The position numbers were made by a program, and so were the translations under genes. A stretch of DNA of 64,000 nucleotides from an uncultured Flavobacteriaceae bacterium (lineage in GTDB: Bacteria; Bacteroidota; Bacteroidia; Flavobacteriales; Flavobacteriaceae): positions 620,001 to 684,000 of the forward strand of contig CANLQD010000001.1 in assembly GCA_947493175.1 (NCBI GenBank). Direction: 5' to 3'. Under the pieces are notes generated by a model, which was given only the letters and a program-made list of their open reading frames with translations, did no database searches and was not told the origin of the DNA. Below, in pieces: positions 41,154-50,264 of this stretch. Within the stretch, counting starts at the first letter, position 1, and every line of letters starts with the position of its first letter.

Positions 41154-41173
41154 TCGATTTAAAATAAAAGAAC

Positions 41174-41698
41174 ATGGATTTTGAAAATTTAAACATTTGG
41201 TGCTGGTTGGTACCGGCATTGGTAGGGATTATCTCCGGAATATTGGGATACCTCATCGGAAAGGGCAGCAGTACGACTATCGACAATTCGGCAGACCTGA
41301 AATTATTACAGGACAAAAATGCCAAACTACAAGCCGATCTTGATGCTTGTAACGACAAAGTATCGGCCTTGTCCGTCGCACCGGTTGTAGCGGCCATTCC
41401 TTTCGACGCGGCAGCAGCTAAGGCGGCTATGGGAAAAACAATCAAGGAAGATGATTTAAAGGTTGTTGAAGGTATCGGCCCAAAAATCGAGGGAATGTTC
41501 CAAGATGCAGGTATTAGTACTTGGAAGGCCCTTTCTGATACAGCTGTTGCCAAGTGCCAAGAAATTCTGAATGGTGGCGGAGAACGTTACAAAGTACATG
41601 ATCCCGCCTCCTGGCCCATGCAAGCTAAGATGTGCTATGAAGGCAAATGGGCCGAGCTTGCAAAATGGCAAGATGAACATGACCATGGCAAACTATAA
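41174..41698 (+). CDS. Membrane-anchored helix-hairpin-helix protein
   Basis: A 174-residue protein. Residues 9-29 form a membrane helix (CWLVPALVGIISGILGYLIG), then a short coiled coil (DLKLLQDKNAKLQADLDACNDKV) and an Ala-rich linker. Residues 95-140 form a helix-hairpin-helix-type segment: LKVVEGIGPKIEGMFQDAG. The HhH turn GIGPKI is the type that contacts DNA phosphates or protein partners. The pairing with an OmpA-domain protein suggests an envelope complex. The gene is closed by a terminator. Confidence 0.75.
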   Translation: MDFENLNIWCWLVPALVGIISGILGYLIGKGSSTTIDNSADLKLLQDKNAKLQADLDACNDKVSALSVAPVVAAIPFDAAAAKAAMGKTIKEDDLKVVEGIGPKIEGMFQDAGISTWKALSDTAVAKCQEILNGGGERYKVHDPASWPMQAKMCYEGKWAELAKWQDEHDHGKL

Positions 41699-41714
41699 GG
41701 CAAAATTCCCCCAT

Positions 41715-41751
41715 AAAAAACCCGTCGCATTGAAATGCTTCGGGTTTTTTT
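41715..41751 (+). terminator. Intrinsic terminator after the OmpA/HhH pair
   Basis: AAAAAACCCG (41715-41724) pairs with CGGGTTTTTT (41741-41750), with GCATT/AATGC forming an inner stem. A T-run follows on the plus strand. The A-rich left arm may also serve the convergent desaturase gene. Confidence 0.8.
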
Positions 41752-41800
41752 ATAGCTTGTTCACAACAGGAGCCATTTTAATCGTACGATGAATAGGTAA

Positions 41801-42796
41801 TCATACCATCCCGTTTGCTTCGACCCATTTAAAACGGTATTGATCTTCGGGGAACTTCATTCTTGTAGCAATTCTTTCCAAGCGTTCGGGAAGTTTTAGA
41901 AGGTAATCCCTAGCTTTTTGAGCTTCGTCGTTCAAAGCCCGAACCGCATCTAGTTGCCAGTAGGAGTTCAATTTTTTGAGAATTTCGATATAATCCATTG
42001 CAGTATACACGCCCAAACGTTGCGCACAGTTCGAAAAATTCTCAAAAGCTGTCCCGACAGTTCCTCCCGATTCCCGCAAAAAATGCGCAGGCATCACGAT
42101 TTTTTTCTTCATCATATCGGCAAAGGCGAGCATCATTCCGTTGGGATCTTCCCCAAAAATAGTTTTCACGAATTCACGGTAGGCGAGGTGATGACGCATC
42201 TCATCCCCTGCAATAATCGTACACATTTTTCCTAGTAGGACATTCCCTTTTCTTTTGGCCATTTGCCCCACTCGCTTATGGGAAATATTAGTCGCCAACT
42301 CCTGAAAAGAGGTGTATACAAAGTTCTTGTAGGGGTCTCTATCCGTACCAATATCAAAACCGTCGGAAATCAAATGTTGCGTTGTAATCTCAACTTCTCT
42401 CATATTCACTCTTCCAGAAAGGTACAGATACTTGTTCAATACATCTCCATGGCGGTTTTCTTCCGCCGTCCAGGCCCGCACCCACTTGGACCAGCCGTTT
42501 TTATTTCCAGAATGCTGGTCAATTCCCTCAACATCCATTAACCATGATTCATAGGTAGGTAGCGCCTCCTCGGTAATCGTGTCTGCTACCATGGTCACCC
42601 AAAAATCATAACCCAGTTCTTTTGACTCTCCCCGAAGCGCTTCGACCTCATCCAAAAAACCGTCACTTTGCGAATCGGGCAGAAAATCGGTGGGCTGCCA
42701 TATATCTTCGATGGGTATCAGAAAATCCTCCATAAAGCCGGCTACCTGAGGTTCTATTGATTGCATTACCTCTAATCGTATGTTTTTGGTCGACAT
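41801..42796 (-). CDS. desA: Acyl-ACP desaturase
   Basis: A 331-residue soluble di-iron desaturase that introduces a double bond into acyl-ACP. The two iron-binding motifs are intact: EENRHG in TAEENRHGDVL and DEMRHH in AGDEMRHHLAY. A first Glu (TEEALPTYES) completes the set. The length fits plant-type stearoyl-ACP desaturases and bacterial DesA1-like enzymes. It is a single gene, convergent with the OmpA/HhH pair. The symbol is only family-level. Confidence 0.88.
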   Translation of the reverse strand: MSTKNIRLEVMQSIEPQVAGFMEDFLIPIEDIWQPTDFLPDSQSDGFLDEVEALRGESKELGYDFWVTMVADTITEEALPTYESWLMDVEGIDQHSGNKNGWSKWVRAWTAEENRHGDVLNKYLYLSGRVNMREVEITTQHLISDGFDIGTDRDPYKNFVYTSFQELATNISHKRVGQMAKRKGNVLLGKMCTIIAGDEMRHHLAYREFVKTIFGEDPNGMMLAFADMMKKKIVMPAHFLRESGGTVGTAFENFSNCAQRLGVYTAMDYIEILKKLNSYWQLDAVRALNDEAQKARDYLLKLPERLERIATRMKFPEDQYRFKWVEANGMV

Positions 42797-42854
42797 ATTT
42801 GTTTTTTGTAAAGTTCGTCAATAAAAGCTTAACAACGGAGAAATAGGCTTTTTT

Positions 42855-43580
42855 TCAATTGCGGCCCGACTCGCCAGGATATAATTGAAATACAGGATCG
42901 CTTTGCCAAATTTCCTTGGTATCGGCATCCATCACGGAAAGTGGCCCTTTGAACGCTGCACCTGTATCTACATTCCAAACATTGGCAGCTTTTTGCGGCA
43001 CTGTCTTTCCAATTCGGGTCACCGGGGTATGGCCAATATAGATCTCTTGGTAGTGGGTAAGTCTTTTTGGATACCAAGGATCTTCGGAATCCAAATTTGG
43101 ATTCAATGACAATGCTAGCTCCCATAAGGTTCTGTCCCAGTAGAACGTTTTGGGAAAATATTCGTACGTTACCCCTTTTAAGTTCGTGAACCCTGCATGT
43201 AAAAACAAGCGATTTTTGTTGTCCAAGTAATAATTATGCAAGCTATCATAAAACTCCTTGTGCTTTGCTACTTTAGCCGTATCGCTCTTTTTATAGGAAC
43301 CCATGGTGGCTTCTCCTCCGTGCTGTAGCCATAAGGGATTGTCTTTCCCATGTTTAAGCCAATCATAACATAACTCGTCATGATTGCCCCTGATAAAAAT
43401 GCAGCGATGTGTTGTTTGCAAATGAAGGAGATAATCTACAGTCTCAACGGCCTGACTCCAACCATCGACATAATCACCCAAAAAAATCAGTTGATCCTCC
43501 ACGGTTACCCTAGTTCTTTCAAACACTTGCTCCAAAGCACGAAGCCCTGCATGAATATCTCCTATGACCAATGTTCTCAT
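42855..43580 (-). CDS. Metallophosphoesterase, Ser/Thr phosphatase-like
   Basis: A 241-residue calcineurin-like phosphoesterase. The metal-binding motifs appear in order: GDIHAG near residue 7, GDYVDG near 36 and GNHDE near 65, with later His-containing LHAGF and IGHTP. It resembles bacterial PrpA/PP1-type phosphatases or diadenosine tetraphosphatases. The substrate is not clear. It lies 58 bp from the desaturase on the same strand. Confidence 0.85.
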   Translation of the reverse strand: MRTLVIGDIHAGLRALEQVFERTRVTVEDQLIFLGDYVDGWSQAVETVDYLLHLQTTHRCIFIRGNHDELCYDWLKHGKDNPLWLQHGGEATMGSYKKSDTAKVAKHKEFYDSLHNYYLDNKNRLFLHAGFTNLKGVTYEYFPKTFYWDRTLWELALSLNPNLDSEDPWYPKRLTHYQEIYIGHTPVTRIGKTVPQKAANVWNVDTGAAFKGPLSVMDADTKEIWQSDPVFQLYPGESGRN

Positions 43581-43631
43581 TTATAAAATCAAGTTTTAAA
43601 AAAAAGAGACTGTGTCGAAATCTATAGATTC

Positions 43632-43955
43632 TTATTCTATGCCCCTATTCGCTTGTAGTTTTGCTAATCTCGAGGATTCGAGATAGACTGCAGCAAAAAC
43701 TATGTTCAATTCAGAAGCTTCCAAGCCAATCACACATTTCAAAACCGCCTCTAGGTCAAAGATACCCCAAAAAAGGAAGTTCAATACGTATTCAGAATTC
43801 GAGAAAGAAACCACTATGCATATAAAACATATCAGTTTTAAGAAAAGAGCGATATGCTTTCGGAACGTTGTGTCAAGATAGTAGTTGGCGATAATAACAT
43901 TTGTGACCAATGAAAAAAGCGATTCTATACCTTTCTTTTTGCTTCCGATAGTCAA
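43632..43955 (-). CDS. Hypothetical small membrane protein, 107 aa
   Basis: A 107-codon frame on the minus strand with coding-like codon use and two hydrophobic parts (IALFLKLICFICIVVSFSN and YVLNFLFWGIFDLEAVLKCV). No family is recognised, and it occupies an otherwise empty 480-bp gap. It could be a real small membrane protein or a degraded gene. Confidence 0.35.
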   Translation of the reverse strand: MTIGSKKKGIESLFSLVTNVIIANYYLDTTFRKHIALFLKLICFICIVVSFSNSEYVLNFLFWGIFDLEAVLKCVIGLEASELNIVFAAVYLESSRLAKLQANRGIE

Positions 43956-44010
43956 AAACTCGGTTGTAGTCTGTTACAAATACCTAGCATGCCATTATTT
44001 TAAAGGAAAT

Positions 44011-44042
44011 TTTGGAATAAGGCCCGTTTTGTATTTACCTTG
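44011..44042 (+). promoter_or_regulatory. Promoter of the fructokinase-amylosucrase operon
   Basis: TTTG (44011-44014) and TACCTTG (44036-44042) are separated by 21 bp, close to the Bacteroidota -33/-7 layout. The -7 lacks one T of TAnnTTTG. It ends 21 bp before the ATG at 44064. Confidence 0.4.
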
Positions 44043-44063
44043 CCATTTTAAAGCACATACCGA

Positions 44064-45014
44064 ATGAAGCACGTATTTTGTATTGGTGAACTTCTCATAG
44101 ATTTTGTCGCCGAAAAACAGGGAAGTGACCTTTCCAGAGCCGATCTGTTTACCAAAAAACCCGGAGGTGCCCCGGCCAATGTAGCATGTGCCATCGCCCG
44201 ACTCGGTGGAAACAGCAAATTCGTAGGTTGTGTAGGTCGGGATCCTTTCGGCACATATTTGCTCAATACCTTGAAAGAAAACAAGGTAGACATCTCTTTG
44301 GCGCAAAGGGCCAAGACCTTTACAACACTCGCATTTGTATCGCTTTCCGAAGATGGTGAACGCGATTTTGTTTTTAGTAGGGGAGCCGATAAAGAGCTGG
44401 AATACGATCCGGAACTAAAAAAAAGCATTAAGGATAATATGTTGCATTTAGGTGCCGCGACCGCTCTGTTGGGTGGAGCGTTGGAGAAAACGTACGGACG
44501 CTACTTTTTTGATGCATTGACACAGGGAGCCTTTATCAGTTTTGATCCTAATTTTCGTGCAGATCTTTGGAAAGACGATGAGACTGTTTTTGTCAAAAAG
44601 TGCATGCCCTTTATTGAAAAATCAGACCTTGGAAAGTTCAGCTTGGAAGAAGCGCAATTGCTTTCAGGCAAAACCGACCTGAACGAGTGTTGTGATGCGC
44701 TGCACGAAATAGGCACCAAGATAATCACTGTTACCTTGGGCGAGAAAGGCACCTTGTTAAGCACGCCCCATGGCAAACAGACCCTTCCCAGTATATCGGT
44801 AAATCCTGTTGATACTACCGGAGCGGGCGATGCTTTTATCGGCTGCCTGTTACAACAAATTTCGGCCCTTCAAGACCCTTATGAGATTCTGGACAACACC
44901 ACATTGCTAGCAAAAATGGTAGAAAACGGAAACAAGGCAGGGGCGATTACCACGACCAATTACGGGGCCATAACGTCTTTACCCGATCAACAACAACTCT
45001 CGGCCATCAGATGA
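44064..45014 (+). CDS. PfkB-family sugar kinase, probable fructokinase
   Basis: A 316-residue PfkB-family kinase. The N-terminal GGAPANVACAIARLGG substrate-binding segment and the C-terminal anion-hole motif DTTGAGDAFIGCLL are both present. Coupling to amylosucrase by an ATGA overlap strongly suggests fructose as substrate, because amylosucrase releases fructose from sucrose. Ribokinase-like alternatives cannot be excluded from sequence alone. A promoter candidate lies just upstream. Confidence 0.88.
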   Translation: MKHVFCIGELLIDFVAEKQGSDLSRADLFTKKPGGAPANVACAIARLGGNSKFVGCVGRDPFGTYLLNTLKENKVDISLAQRAKTFTTLAFVSLSEDGERDFVFSRGADKELEYDPELKKSIKDNMLHLGAATALLGGALEKTYGRYFFDALTQGAFISFDPNFRADLWKDDETVFVKKCMPFIEKSDLGKFSLEEAQLLSGKTDLNECCDALHEIGTKIITVTLGEKGTLLSTPHGKQTLPSISVNPVDTTGAGDAFIGCLLQQISALQDPYEILDNTTLLAKMVENGNKAGAITTTNYGAITSLPDQQQLSAIR

Positions 45015-46945
45015 ATCAGGCATCCCTCCACCAAATGGTCGCCGCGAAGCATTCGGACGACAAGAAAGCGACCCATTTTGATGAACTCTTCGAATTACGC
45101 TTAGCGACCAATCTTACCCTCATCAAAGATTTGTTTTTCTCAATCTATCCGAGAGCAACGCATGGCAAAGCTTTTAAACAGCTGCTAGACGTCTTACCGG
45201 CACTCCATAAAAAAAGGGCCCCTACACTTAAAGCGCAAGATATAGAACGGTTACAACAGGGAAACTGGTATCAGTCCGAAAAGTTGGTAGGCATGCAATT
45301 ATATGTAGACCATTTTACTAAGGATCTCAAAGGGCTTGCCGATAAGCTCGACTACTTCGAAAAGTTAGGAGTGAACTTTTTACACCTGATGCCGATTACG
45401 CCTAGGCCAAATGGAGAAAACGATGGAGGTTACGCCGTAAACAGTTATCACGAGGTAGATCCGCGGTACGGCACAAAGAAAGACCTGTTGGAACTTACGG
45501 AAAAAATGCGTGACAAAAATATGTATCTCATGCTTGATTTTGTTGCCAATCATACCTCGAACGAATATCCTTGGGCAAAAAAGGCCATTGCGGGCGATGC
45601 AAGCTATCAGGAATACTATTATACCTTTCCAGACCGAACGGTACCTGATGCATTTGAGGCCACGTTGCCCGAAATATTCCCGATGACCTCCCCCGGTAAT
45701 TTCACCTATCATCCAAAAATGAAGAGATGGGTGATGACCGTTTTTAACAGCTACCAATGGGACCTCAACTATTCGAATCCATTCGTTTTTATGAAAATGC
45801 TGGAGAACCTACTAAAACTGGTTAATCTGGGCGTCGATGTGGTTCGTTTGGATGCTTTGGCATTTATGTGGAAAAAATTGGGCACTCAATCACAAAACTT
45901 ACCCGAAGTACATGCCTTGATTTCCCTCTTTAGGTTATGTTTACAGGTCTTCGCCCCGGGTGTTGTTTTCTTGGCCGAGGCCATAGTAGCACCAAACGAC
46001 ATCGTTAAATATTTTGGCACTGGGGCTACCGAAGGGAACGAATGTGAAATTGCCTACAACGCCACTTTTATGGCACTATTGTGGGATGCCATTGCCACTA
46101 AAAAAACGTCTCTTCTTTATAAAAGCCTACAAAACCTCCCTTCAAAGCCAGACGATACTACTTGGATCAATTACATACGTTGCCACGATGATATCGGCCT
46201 TGGGTTCGAAGATCGCTTTATTACCGAAATCGGTTGGAATGCCCAATCACATCGAAAGTTCCTATTAGATTATTACTGCCAAGCTATTGAATGGTCTCCC
46301 GCCATGGGACAGCTATTTATGTACAACCCTAAGACAGGTGATGGACGCATTACAGGGAGCGCCGCTTCTTTATTGGGATTGGAAAAAGCACTGAAACAAA
46401 AAGACGACAAGGGGCTTCGGAAGGCCATTGACAAAATTGTAATGATGCATGGGCTAGTGCTGGGTTATAATGGTATTCCGCTTATTTATGCCGGAGATGA
46501 AATCGGTACCCTAAACGATTATACATATTTGACAGATCCGGATAAAAAAGACGATAGCCGATGGGTGAACCGACCTTCCCATAATTGGGATGAAGTAGCC
46601 GTTTTAGATACTGGAAAAACATATGCCTCGGAAATATTCTTCGCATTACAGAAATTGATTCGATTGCGCAAACAGCTTCCCGTATTTGCCGATCAAAACA
46701 ACCTTTCACTCTACTATTCCCACAATCAGCATACCTTTCTTTTTGAAAGAACCTCCCAAGATGGCAAAGGAGTGCTGGTCCTATGTAACTTCGATGAAGT
46801 TTCGCACGAAATTGATCGGGTTGAATTGGGTTCTTATGGAAAACAAAGCGGAACCAAGGACTTGATATCGGGGAAAAGAATGAAGTTTGTAAGCGGTAAA
46901 TTGAAACTGCAGCCTTACCAGCTGTGCTGGTTAGTAAAAAGCTAG
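45011..46945 (+). CDS. Amylosucrase (GH13)
   Basis: A 644-residue GH13 enzyme that transfers glucose from sucrose onto an alpha-1,4-glucan and frees fructose. The catalytic residues match the family: nucleophile Asp281 in VVRLDALAFMWK, acid/base Glu323 in FLAEAIVAP, and Asp393/394 in RCHDDIG. The N-terminal helical domain typical of amylosucrase is present, and the length agrees. There is no signal peptide, so sucrose must be imported by genes outside this window. Confidence 0.88.
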   Translation: MNQASLHQMVAAKHSDDKKATHFDELFELRLATNLTLIKDLFFSIYPRATHGKAFKQLLDVLPALHKKRAPTLKAQDIERLQQGNWYQSEKLVGMQLYVDHFTKDLKGLADKLDYFEKLGVNFLHLMPITPRPNGENDGGYAVNSYHEVDPRYGTKKDLLELTEKMRDKNMYLMLDFVANHTSNEYPWAKKAIAGDASYQEYYYTFPDRTVPDAFEATLPEIFPMTSPGNFTYHPKMKRWVMTVFNSYQWDLNYSNPFVFMKMLENLLKLVNLGVDVVRLDALAFMWKKLGTQSQNLPEVHALISLFRLCLQVFAPGVVFLAEAIVAPNDIVKYFGTGATEGNECEIAYNATFMALLWDAIATKKTSLLYKSLQNLPSKPDDTTWINYIRCHDDIGLGFEDRFITEIGWNAQSHRKFLLDYYCQAIEWSPAMGQLFMYNPKTGDGRITGSAASLLGLEKALKQKDDKGLRKAIDKIVMMHGLVLGYNGIPLIYAGDEIGTLNDYTYLTDPDKKDDSRWVNRPSHNWDEVAVLDTGKTYASEIFFALQKLIRLRKQLPVFADQNNLSLYYSHNQHTFLFERTSQDGKGVLVLCNFDEVSHEIDRVELGSYGKQSGTKDLISGKRMKFVSGKLKLQPYQLCWLVKS

Positions 46946-47103
46946 GGTTAGTTAACACTAAACGGAAAGCATGGATTTTTCGATGATTTTTTCGTGTTTT
47001 GAGACCTTTTTTGGTAATCATAGCGGGCTATGAATCCAAAAGATAACGAAGAAACAGCGAAAAAGGGCGAAAAAGCCACTTTTAGGCTTCATGTTAACGG
47101 GGC

Positions 47104-48240
47104 CTAGTTGTACTTTACTTTCCGCAAAATTCGCAGGGCTTCCTTCAGGGTCAAATAGATGGTCCGGTCGCGTTCTTTGAGTAGCAAACGGGCACTATCC
47201 AACTGTTCCTTCGCTTCTTCGAAACCGTTTAGATAGCAAATTAAGTAGGTGTCTGGCAGGTGTTTCAAATCTTGCTCTTCAGTAGGTTTTAACGGTATAT
47301 TCTTTTGCAACTTTCCCAAAAGCGCATTATTGGCATTGAAAATATGATGAAGGGTCTTCTTATCGTATTGTGGTGGCTCGAACACCAACTCGCTTTGAAT
47401 TTGATAGGTTCCGTTTTCCTGAAACTTGATGACCACTTTTTCCAGTGGATAGTAACGTTGTTTTTTACCCAAACCCAATTGCACGTATTCCATCGTACGG
47501 AACGAATGCTCGTCATAGGAGATGGTCACTTCATCCAGGGCCGAGTAAAAAAGTTTGACCTGCTCATTGATCAATTCAATATCGACCCGTGAAAAATAGA
47601 TATCTCCCTTTACCTTTTTTTGAACTCCTGCCCAGCACACTACGAATTGTTCCTTGAAGACTTTGTATTCGCTTACCATGTCGGGATGACGGTGGTTAAT
47701 GAAGTCGATAACGCCATCTAGCGTAAGTTCAATATTATTCTTGGCGTGCTGCTCAATGGTAGCAACCGCATCGACGTTGCTACTTTTTAGTTCGATGTCA
47801 TAGGCCTTGGGCATACTGATACTTCCTTCCCTGAAAAAAACGGCCCCTCCATAATATTTCCAGATGTTTTTTCGAAGGGCACATATCTTCCCAGTAGAGC
47901 GGATGGTTACCAACCCAACTACCTTACCCTCTGGCAAGTGTGGAAAGGGAATGTTTTCATAGGAAATCAAAGGCGCATTATCAAGATAGGCATTCACCAA
48001 ATTTTGAATCTTGCTGTCGTCGAAAAAATCGACCCCGACAATTTTATTATCCTCATCCTCTACTCCGACCACAATGAACGAGTTGTTGGCCGGATTACTA
48101 TTGGACAGCGCACAAACATGCTTTAAGAACTTTGCTTTCCCTTCTCGTTCCCCAAGGCTTAAAAAACGCTTTTTATCATAGAAGCTGTTCTCGTCGTTAT
48201 GGGCGAGCAGGTTCTTTACCAAAAGTCGTTTGTTGACCAC
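47104..48240 (-). CDS. AlbA_2 (Schlafen-like) domain protein
   Basis: A 378-residue protein. The N-terminal 140 residues resemble the AlbA_2/divergent AAA_4 domain: HVCALSNSNPANNSFIVVGVEDEDNKIVGVDFFDD followed by strand-loop elements. The rest has no recognisable domain. Members are often annotated as ATP-binding or transcriptional regulators, and some Schlafen-like proteins are nucleases. The start is GTG at 48240. It lies 22 bp from the SDR gene on the same strand. Confidence 0.7.
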   Translation of the reverse strand: MVNKRLLVKNLLAHNDENSFYDKKRFLSLGEREGKAKFLKHVCALSNSNPANNSFIVVGVEDEDNKIVGVDFFDDSKIQNLVNAYLDNAPLISYENIPFPHLPEGKVVGLVTIRSTGKICALRKNIWKYYGGAVFFREGSISMPKAYDIELKSSNVDAVATIEQHAKNNIELTLDGVIDFINHRHPDMVSEYKVFKEQFVVCWAGVQKKVKGDIYFSRVDIELINEQVKLFYSALDEVTISYDEHSFRTMEYVQLGLGKKQRYYPLEKVVIKFQENGTYQIQSELVFEPPQYDKKTLHHIFNANNALLGKLQKNIPLKPTEEQDLKHLPDTYLICYLNGFEEAKEQLDSARLLLKERDRTIYLTLKEALRILRKVKYN

Positions 48241-48261
48241 CTTTTTATTTGGATATTGACG

Positions 48262-49020
48262 CTATTCAAAGGTTTTTTTCACGATGGTGGAAGATGCCTG
48301 TGCTGTCGGCATCACTACCAAATCGGCAATGTTCACATGATAGGGGCGGGTGACCACAAAGTGGACAATATCGGCGATATCTTCGGGCAAGAGCGGCTGA
48401 AAACCTTTATAAACGGTTTCGGCACGAGTATCATCGCCTTTAAATCGCACCTTGCTGAATTCGGTCTCTACCAATCCAGGGTTTACGGCCCCGACCCGAA
48501 TACCATATTGATTGAGGTCGATCCGCATACCTTGATTAATGGCATCGACCGCATGTTTACTGGCGCAATATACGTTCCCTCTGGGATATACTTCTTTGCC
48601 CGCCGTAGAACCAATATGGATGATATGGCCCGCCTTCCGTGATACCATTTGTGGGAGTATGGCTTTAGAAACATATAGCAACCCCTTTACATTGATGTCT
48701 ATCATCGCATCCCAATCATCCAGACTCCCATCTTCTATAGGGTCAAGGCCATGGGCATTACCCGCATTGTTGATCAGGATATCGATTTGATCGAACGGTG
48801 ATGGCAACGAACCGATGACCTTCAAAACCGCCTCTCGATTTCGCACATCAAAGTTTAAGGTATGTACCTGTACCTTCTTACCGAGTCTGGCCTTTAGTTC
48901 GTTCAGGCGTTCTTGTCGCCTTCCGCAAAGCACTAAATCTATTCCTTCTTTGGCAAAACGTTTGGCGATTGCGAGTCCAATACCACTCGTAGCACCGGTA
49001 ATAAGCGCTGTTTTTTTCAT
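48262..49020 (-). CDS. Short-chain dehydrogenase/reductase (YdfG-like)
   Basis: A 252-residue classical SDR: cofactor motif TGATSGIGLAIAKRF, NNAG element INNAGNAHG, catalytic Ser in HIGSTAGKEVYP and YCASKHAV (Tyr-xxx-Lys). The sequence is closest to the YdfG 3-hydroxy acid dehydrogenase group. Arg in LCGRRQERL suggests NADPH use. It is followed by the AlbA_2 gene. Confidence 0.9.
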   Translation of the reverse strand: MKKTALITGATSGIGLAIAKRFAKEGIDLVLCGRRQERLNELKARLGKKVQVHTLNFDVRNREAVLKVIGSLPSPFDQIDILINNAGNAHGLDPIEDGSLDDWDAMIDINVKGLLYVSKAILPQMVSRKAGHIIHIGSTAGKEVYPRGNVYCASKHAVDAINQGMRIDLNQYGIRVGAVNPGLVETEFSKVRFKGDDTRAETVYKGFQPLLPEDIADIVHFVVTRPYHVNIADLVVMPTAQASSTIVKKTFE

Positions 49021-49229
49021 GATAGCTTCTTTTTAGTCCATCGACCTGAATAACCCTATTTAAGAGAAAGATATGCTACTATGGGCCTAAAGGGAAAAAT
49101 CCGATTTTCAAGAATCATCGAAGGGTTTCATCCTTCATTGCAACCGACGGAACGTGAATATTGTGCTGGATACGGAAAAAATCGACTTTTTTCGCTCATC
49201 CATTATCCTGCTCATAGCCATATCTTACA

Positions 49230-50105
49230 TTAAGGAACTTCCTGTCCTTTGCTCGCCTCTAACAACAAAAACCAATCTTCAAGTTCCATTTCTATCGTAG
49301 TAGCCTCCAAAGCTGCCTTTAACCGTGATTTGTTGGCCGTCCCGACCACAGGAAAAACACCGGCCGGGTGTTTTAAAATCCATGCCAACAGCAACTGATC
49401 TTCGGTCGCTTGGTAAGTTTCGGTCATAGGCTCCAACACGCGATGAATACGCTGTGTTTGCGAGGTGTTCTCTCTGAAATAGGCCCCTAGGGGACTCCAG
49501 GACATGGCCATTCTTTTGTTTGCAATGCAATCGTCCAAAGTACCATCGAACATAACCTCATTCGCGGTAAGGGAGAACTCGACCTGATTTCCAAAAACTG
49601 TGGTCTCGGTTTCCAACAAGGCCACTTGAGAAGGGCTAAAATTCGATACCCCCAACTCAAGAATCTTTCCCGACTTTTTTAGGGAGCGAACTGCTTCTGC
49701 AACTTCGTTGGGGTTTATCAACGGACTTGGGCGATGCAACAACAGCAGGTCTACAAAATCGGTCTTTAAATTTTTAAGGGAGCGTTCAACCGACCAAATA
49801 ATATATTCGGCCGAGTAATTGTAATGCTTTACCCTGTTAGGACGGTCCTTGGTGTCGAACTGTATGCCACATTTGGTAATCAACTGCACCTCCTCGCGCT
49901 TCACCCCGCTAGCTGCAAAAGCATTTCCAAATGCGGCTTCGTTGTTGTAATCCCCATAGATATCGGCATGGTCAAAAGTGGTAATCCCAAGGTTGACACA
50001 GTACCGAATCATTTCGGTCATTTCGGCCTTTGAAAACTGCTTTCCCCAACTTCCCCAAGTCATCGTGCCTGCGATAATTTTTGAATAGTACTCTTTGTTT
50101 TCCAT
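49230..50105 (-). CDS. Aldo/keto reductase
   Basis: A 291-residue AKR of the YdhF type with the TIM-barrel signatures FDHADIYGDYNNEAAFG (catalytic Asp/Tyr), LLLHRPSPLINPNEVAEA and LGVSNFSPSQVALL. It reduces aldehydes or ketones with NADPH; the substrate is unknown. It stands alone. Confidence 0.9.
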   Translation of the reverse strand: MENKEYYSKIIAGTMTWGSWGKQFSKAEMTEMIRYCVNLGITTFDHADIYGDYNNEAAFGNAFAASGVKREEVQLITKCGIQFDTKDRPNRVKHYNYSAEYIIWSVERSLKNLKTDFVDLLLLHRPSPLINPNEVAEAVRSLKKSGKILELGVSNFSPSQVALLETETTVFGNQVEFSLTANEVMFDGTLDDCIANKRMAMSWSPLGAYFRENTSQTQRIHRVLEPMTETYQATEDQLLLAWILKHPAGVFPVVGTANKSRLKAALEATTIEMELEDWFLLLEASKGQEVP

Positions 50106-50264
50106 AAGCTTGTGAAATTAAAAAGAAATCCCTTAAAAACTTCATAAAAATAAGGGCTTCGGGTTTTTTTTAACCAATCGTTAACAGCAAAACACTGAAT
50201 TAATTTTCAATTTGCAAGCCTGTTCAGCAGTAAACCAATCAAAACCAAAATCTTATAAATTTAT

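Noticed and set aside
47030..47107. 25-codon frame MNPKDNEETAKKGEK before the AlbA_2 gene end
   Set aside because: Very short, Lys/Glu-rich and without a promoter or conserved context; not enough evidence for a gene.
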